The notes beneath the pieces were generated by a model. The model did no database searches. It worked only from the letters and a program-made list of their open reading frames with translations, and had not been told where the DNA came from. Source: an uncultured Coriobacteriaceae bacterium (GTDB lineage Bacteria; Actinomycetota; Coriobacteriia; Coriobacteriales; Eggerthellaceae). From it: 5,786 nt of DNA. Of the stretch, positions 4,100-5,786 are shown piece after piece. Each line of letters starts with the position of its first letter. The first letter of the stretch is position 1. Position numbers and translations under genes: made by a program. Location: assembly GCA_902781245.1 (NCBI GenBank), contig CACZIP010000143.1, positions 1 through 5,786 of the forward strand, written 5' to 3'.

Positions 4100-5680
4100 A
4101 TGGAAGGCGACGAGAAAGTCAAAGCGACGGAAACCCCATCAAGCACCCCCGCAACTGGCGGCTGGACTTGCCAGCAATGCGGCACCGAGAACGATGGCAA
4201 TTTCTGCTTCCGCTGCGGAGGCGCAAAGCCCGAGCCGGCGGCTTACGATGTGGCCGAAGCAAACCCCGCGCCCGTGGCTGAGGATGTTGTCGAGCCAGTC
4301 CCCGAGGTCGAGCCTGCAGCCGAAGACGCGGCCGCAGCGGCTCCGGAGCCCGCAGCCGAAGACGCGGCCGAGACGGCTCCCGAGGTCGAGGCCGAGGCCC
4401 CGACGGATGAGGGCCAGCAAACGATTCCGATTGCCGGCGACTGGACCTGCCCGCAATGCGGCACCGCGAACGATGGCAATTTCTGCTTCCGCTGCGGAGG
4501 CGCAAAGCCCGAGCCGGCAGCTGAGCCTGTGAGCGAGCCGATTCCCGAACCCGAAGCACCGGCAGCCGGCGCTGCCGAGCAAGCTTCCGAAGCCTCCGTT
4601 GCTGCCGCCACAACAGCACCCGGAACCAAGTCTCCGGCAGCCGAAGCGACAACCCTTCCGGAACTCCCCGACACCCCGGCCGCGCCCAAGCGCAAAGTGA
4701 AGCCGTGGGTCTGGGCAATCGTCGCCGCCGTCCTGCTTATCGGCATCGGTTTCGGCGCATTCACGCTCAACCAGTCGAAGGCATATGACGAAGCTCTCGA
4801 AGCCTACTCGTCCGGCAACTACTCGCTCGCCGCCGAGGAATTCCAGAAGCTCGACAATTACAAGGACGCAACCTCGATGTACGACAAGTCCACGAAGTGG
4901 GTCGAGGCCCAGAAAGCCGAGAACGCGGCCAAGAACAGCCCCACCGTCAAATCGTGGCGCAGTGCCGCCGAGGCTTACGAAGCAATCGATGACGATGCGG
5001 CGAAACAGAAAATCGCCTGGTGCAATGAGAACGTCGACTACTGGACCGCAATGGACATGCTCGACCAGAAGCCGACTGATCGCGACACCGTCACCGAGGC
5101 GCTTGCGCTTTTCCAAAAATGCAAGAATATCGAGTACATTTCCGCGCGTATCGATTACTGCAATGATGTCTTGGACTATTACGAAGCCGGTGACCTGGCT
5201 GCGCAAGGACATTACTACGACGCTTACAAGATGTACGATCGAATCGGCATCGACGCCGCTGCGAAACTCGGCGATGTCGAGGCGAAGAGAGACTCCTGCG
5301 TCCAGTCGACGCCCGGCAACGGAACCGTCTACCACAACGACAGCTACTCTGACTCGTGCGAGCTCACGATCGTCAACGAAGGCAACCCGAACGCCTACTA
5401 CAAGCTCTATATCGGCGGTGACCTGGTCGTAACTGCGTTCGTCAACGCCGGCGAAAACGCAACGTTCATGTTGCCCGCAGGCTCGTACAGCATGAACAAG
5501 GCGTATGGTGACAAATGGTTCGGCCCAGACGACATGTTCGGGGACGAGGGAAGCTACTTCGTATGCAGCTTCGGCGGCGCAACGACGGTCGAGCTCGAGG
5601 CCAACAATGGCTACGAGATTTCGTCCGGCGGCGAGGGAACAGGCATCGGCACCCGCTCGACTGATAGGGGCTCCATCTAA
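4100..5680 (+). CDS. Membrane-anchored double zinc-ribbon protein with TPR-like and C-terminal beta-type region, function unknown
   Basis: A 526-residue protein I cannot assign to a named function. Two zinc ribbons are clear: C24/C27/C36/C39 and C117/C120/C129/C132, each WTCxQCGTxNDGNFCFRCGGAKP. Ala/Pro/Glu-rich linkers lie at about 42-110 and 138-195. A basic patch PKRKVK (196-201) precedes a single transmembrane helix (about 203-222), which by the positive-inside rule puts the ribbons in the cytoplasm and the rest outside. Residues 228-400 are helical and TPR-like, with the AAEEFQKLDNYKDATSMYDK pattern familiar from zinc-ribbon/TPR proteins of Gram-positive bacteria. Residues about 407-505 look like a beta-rich domain (CELTIVNEGNPNAYYKLYIG; FMLPAGSYSMNKAYGDKWFG), followed by a Gly/Ser tail. 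Six cysteines (308, 341, 354, 400, 420, 489) lie outside. A structural or sensing role at the envelope is plausible but inferred. It appears to have its own promoter. Confidence 0.85.
   Translation: MEGDEKVKATETPSSTPATGGWTCQQCGTENDGNFCFRCGGAKPEPAAYDVAEANPAPVAEDVVEPVPEVEPAAEDAAAAAPEPAAEDAAETAPEVEAEAPTDEGQQTIPIAGDWTCPQCGTANDGNFCFRCGGAKPEPAAEPVSEPIPEPEAPAAGAAEQASEASVAAATTAPGTKSPAAEATTLPELPDTPAAPKRKVKPWVWAIVAAVLLIGIGFGAFTLNQSKAYDEALEAYSSGNYSLAAEEFQKLDNYKDATSMYDKSTKWVEAQKAENAAKNSPTVKSWRSAAEAYEAIDDDAAKQKIAWCNENVDYWTAMDMLDQKPTDRDTVTEALALFQKCKNIEYISARIDYCNDVLDYYEAGDLAAQGHYYDAYKMYDRIGIDAAAKLGDVEAKRDSCVQSTPGNGTVYHNDSYSDSCELTIVNEGNPNAYYKLYIGGDLVVTAFVNAGENATFMLPAGSYSMNKAYGDKWFGPDDMFGDEGSYFVCSFGGATTVELEANNGYEISSGGEGTGIGTRSTDRGSI
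4162..4243 (+). repeat. Zinc-ribbon coding repeat, copy A
   Basis: These 82 bases match 4441-4522 with only four differences (4168, 4173, 4188, 4240), including an uninterrupted identical run of 51 bases (4189-4239). The offset is 279 bases, exactly 93 codons, so the frame is kept. The unit encodes the first zinc ribbon plus AKPEPAA. Identity extends to third codon positions, pointing to recent duplication or gene conversion. Confidence 0.9.
4310..4381 (+). repeat. Two 36-base tandem repeats in the Ala/Glu-rich linker
   Basis: 4310-4345 and 4346-4381 are adjacent 12-codon units, both beginning GAGCCYGCAGCCGAAGACGC, with five mismatches in 36. They encode EPAAEDAAAAAP and EPAAEDAAETAP. The linker appears to have grown by in-frame duplication and may vary in length between strains. 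Confidence 0.75.
4441..4522 (+). repeat. Zinc-ribbon coding repeat, copy B
   Basis: This is the second copy of the unit at 4162-4243, encoding the second zinc ribbon and the start of the second Pro/Glu-rich linker. The only amino-acid changes inside the ribbon are Q to P and E to A at non-cysteine positions, so all four ligands are retained. Confidence 0.9.
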
Positions 5681-5737
5681 ACGTTCAGCTCCGAGCAGTT
5701 GGGTCCAAGCACGTTTATCCAAACTTGTGGCAATTGC

Positions 5738-5745
5738 TAAGGAGA
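5738..5745 (+). promoter_or_regulatory. Strong ribosome binding site at the right edge
   Basis: TAAGGAGA, six bases before the ATG at 5752, is among the best Shine-Dalgarno sequences in the window. It marks a translation start about 70 bases after the zinc-ribbon stop. No clear terminator is seen between them, so readthrough from that gene is possible. Confidence 0.6.
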
Positions 5746-5751
5746 CCAGCT

Positions 5752-5772
5752 ATGAGTAGTCAAGACCCTTAG
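5752..5772 (+). other. Six-codon reading frame (MSSQDP, then TAG): leader peptide or broken gene start
   Basis: After the strong ribosome binding site, ATG is followed by AGT AGT CAA GAC CCT and then the stop TAG. Fourteen bases remain before the window ends, reading SKFS in the same frame. Three readings are possible: a short regulatory leader peptide for a gene to the right, the 5' end of a gene inactivated by a nonsense or frameshift mutation, or a start site met by chance. The window end prevents a decision. Confidence 0.35.
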
Positions 5773-5786
5773 AGCAAGTTTTCCGG

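Noticed and set aside
4139..5722. Open minus-strand frame of about 527 codons opposite the zinc-ribbon gene
   Set aside because: It is an antisense shadow produced by codon bias. Its translation is Arg/Gly/Cys-rich without recognisable domains, while the plus frame has clear zinc ribbons, a membrane helix and a good start.
5770..5772. TAG at 5770 as a recoded amber (pyrrolysine) codon
   Set aside because: Only 14 bases follow, no downstream family match can be seen, and other genes here end in TAA or TGA without evidence of recoding. A simple stop is the economical reading.

Overview
The window looks like chromosomal DNA of a moderately high-GC anaerobe. GC is roughly 58-60 % by eye, not counted, with C/G-ending codons. 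The aldo/keto reductase with a C-terminal double [4Fe-4S] ferredoxin module is typical of strict anaerobes. Together with a MepA-type MATE pump, a stand-alone methyltransferase and a zinc-ribbon/membrane/TPR-like protein, this fits Coriobacteriia (Eggerthellaceae such as Slackia or Eggerthella relatives) best. That placement is an inference from gene style; there is no rRNA or other marker here.

Layout. (1) Positions 1-172: the 5' region of a divergent minus-strand gene whose coding part lies just left of the window, with its Shine-Dalgarno at 6-16, then a REP-like palindrome (71-110) and the probable promoter of the first gene. (2) 173-1279, plus: aldo/keto reductase with ferredoxin tail. 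(3) 1280-1451: a convergent intergenic region packed with the same REP-like unit, ending in a perfect 66-bp palindrome (1380-1445) that stops 6 bases short of the next stop codon. (4) 3769-1452, minus: a two-gene operon, MATE exporter then SAM-dependent methyltransferase. (5) 3770-4099: a divergent, AT-richer intergenic region with a possible promoter and a hairpin. (6) 4100-5680, plus: a membrane-anchored protein with two nearly identical zinc ribbons, Ala/Pro/Glu-rich linkers, one transmembrane helix, a TPR-like helical region and a C-terminal putative beta domain. (7) 5681-5786: a strong Shine-Dalgarno followed by a six-codon reading frame ending in TAG at the window edge.

How the genes work together. 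The reductase is a stand-alone cytoplasmic redox enzyme. The exporter and methyltransferase are probably co-transcribed and could modify and expel the same small molecule, but no substrate can be read from the sequence. The zinc-ribbon protein is probably a cell-envelope protein of unknown function transcribed from its own promoter.

No RNA gene, CRISPR array, complete insertion sequence or phage gene was recognised. The least ordinary material is the REP-like palindrome family around the reductase, the recent-looking internal duplication in the zinc-ribbon gene, and the truncated-looking start signal at the right edge.
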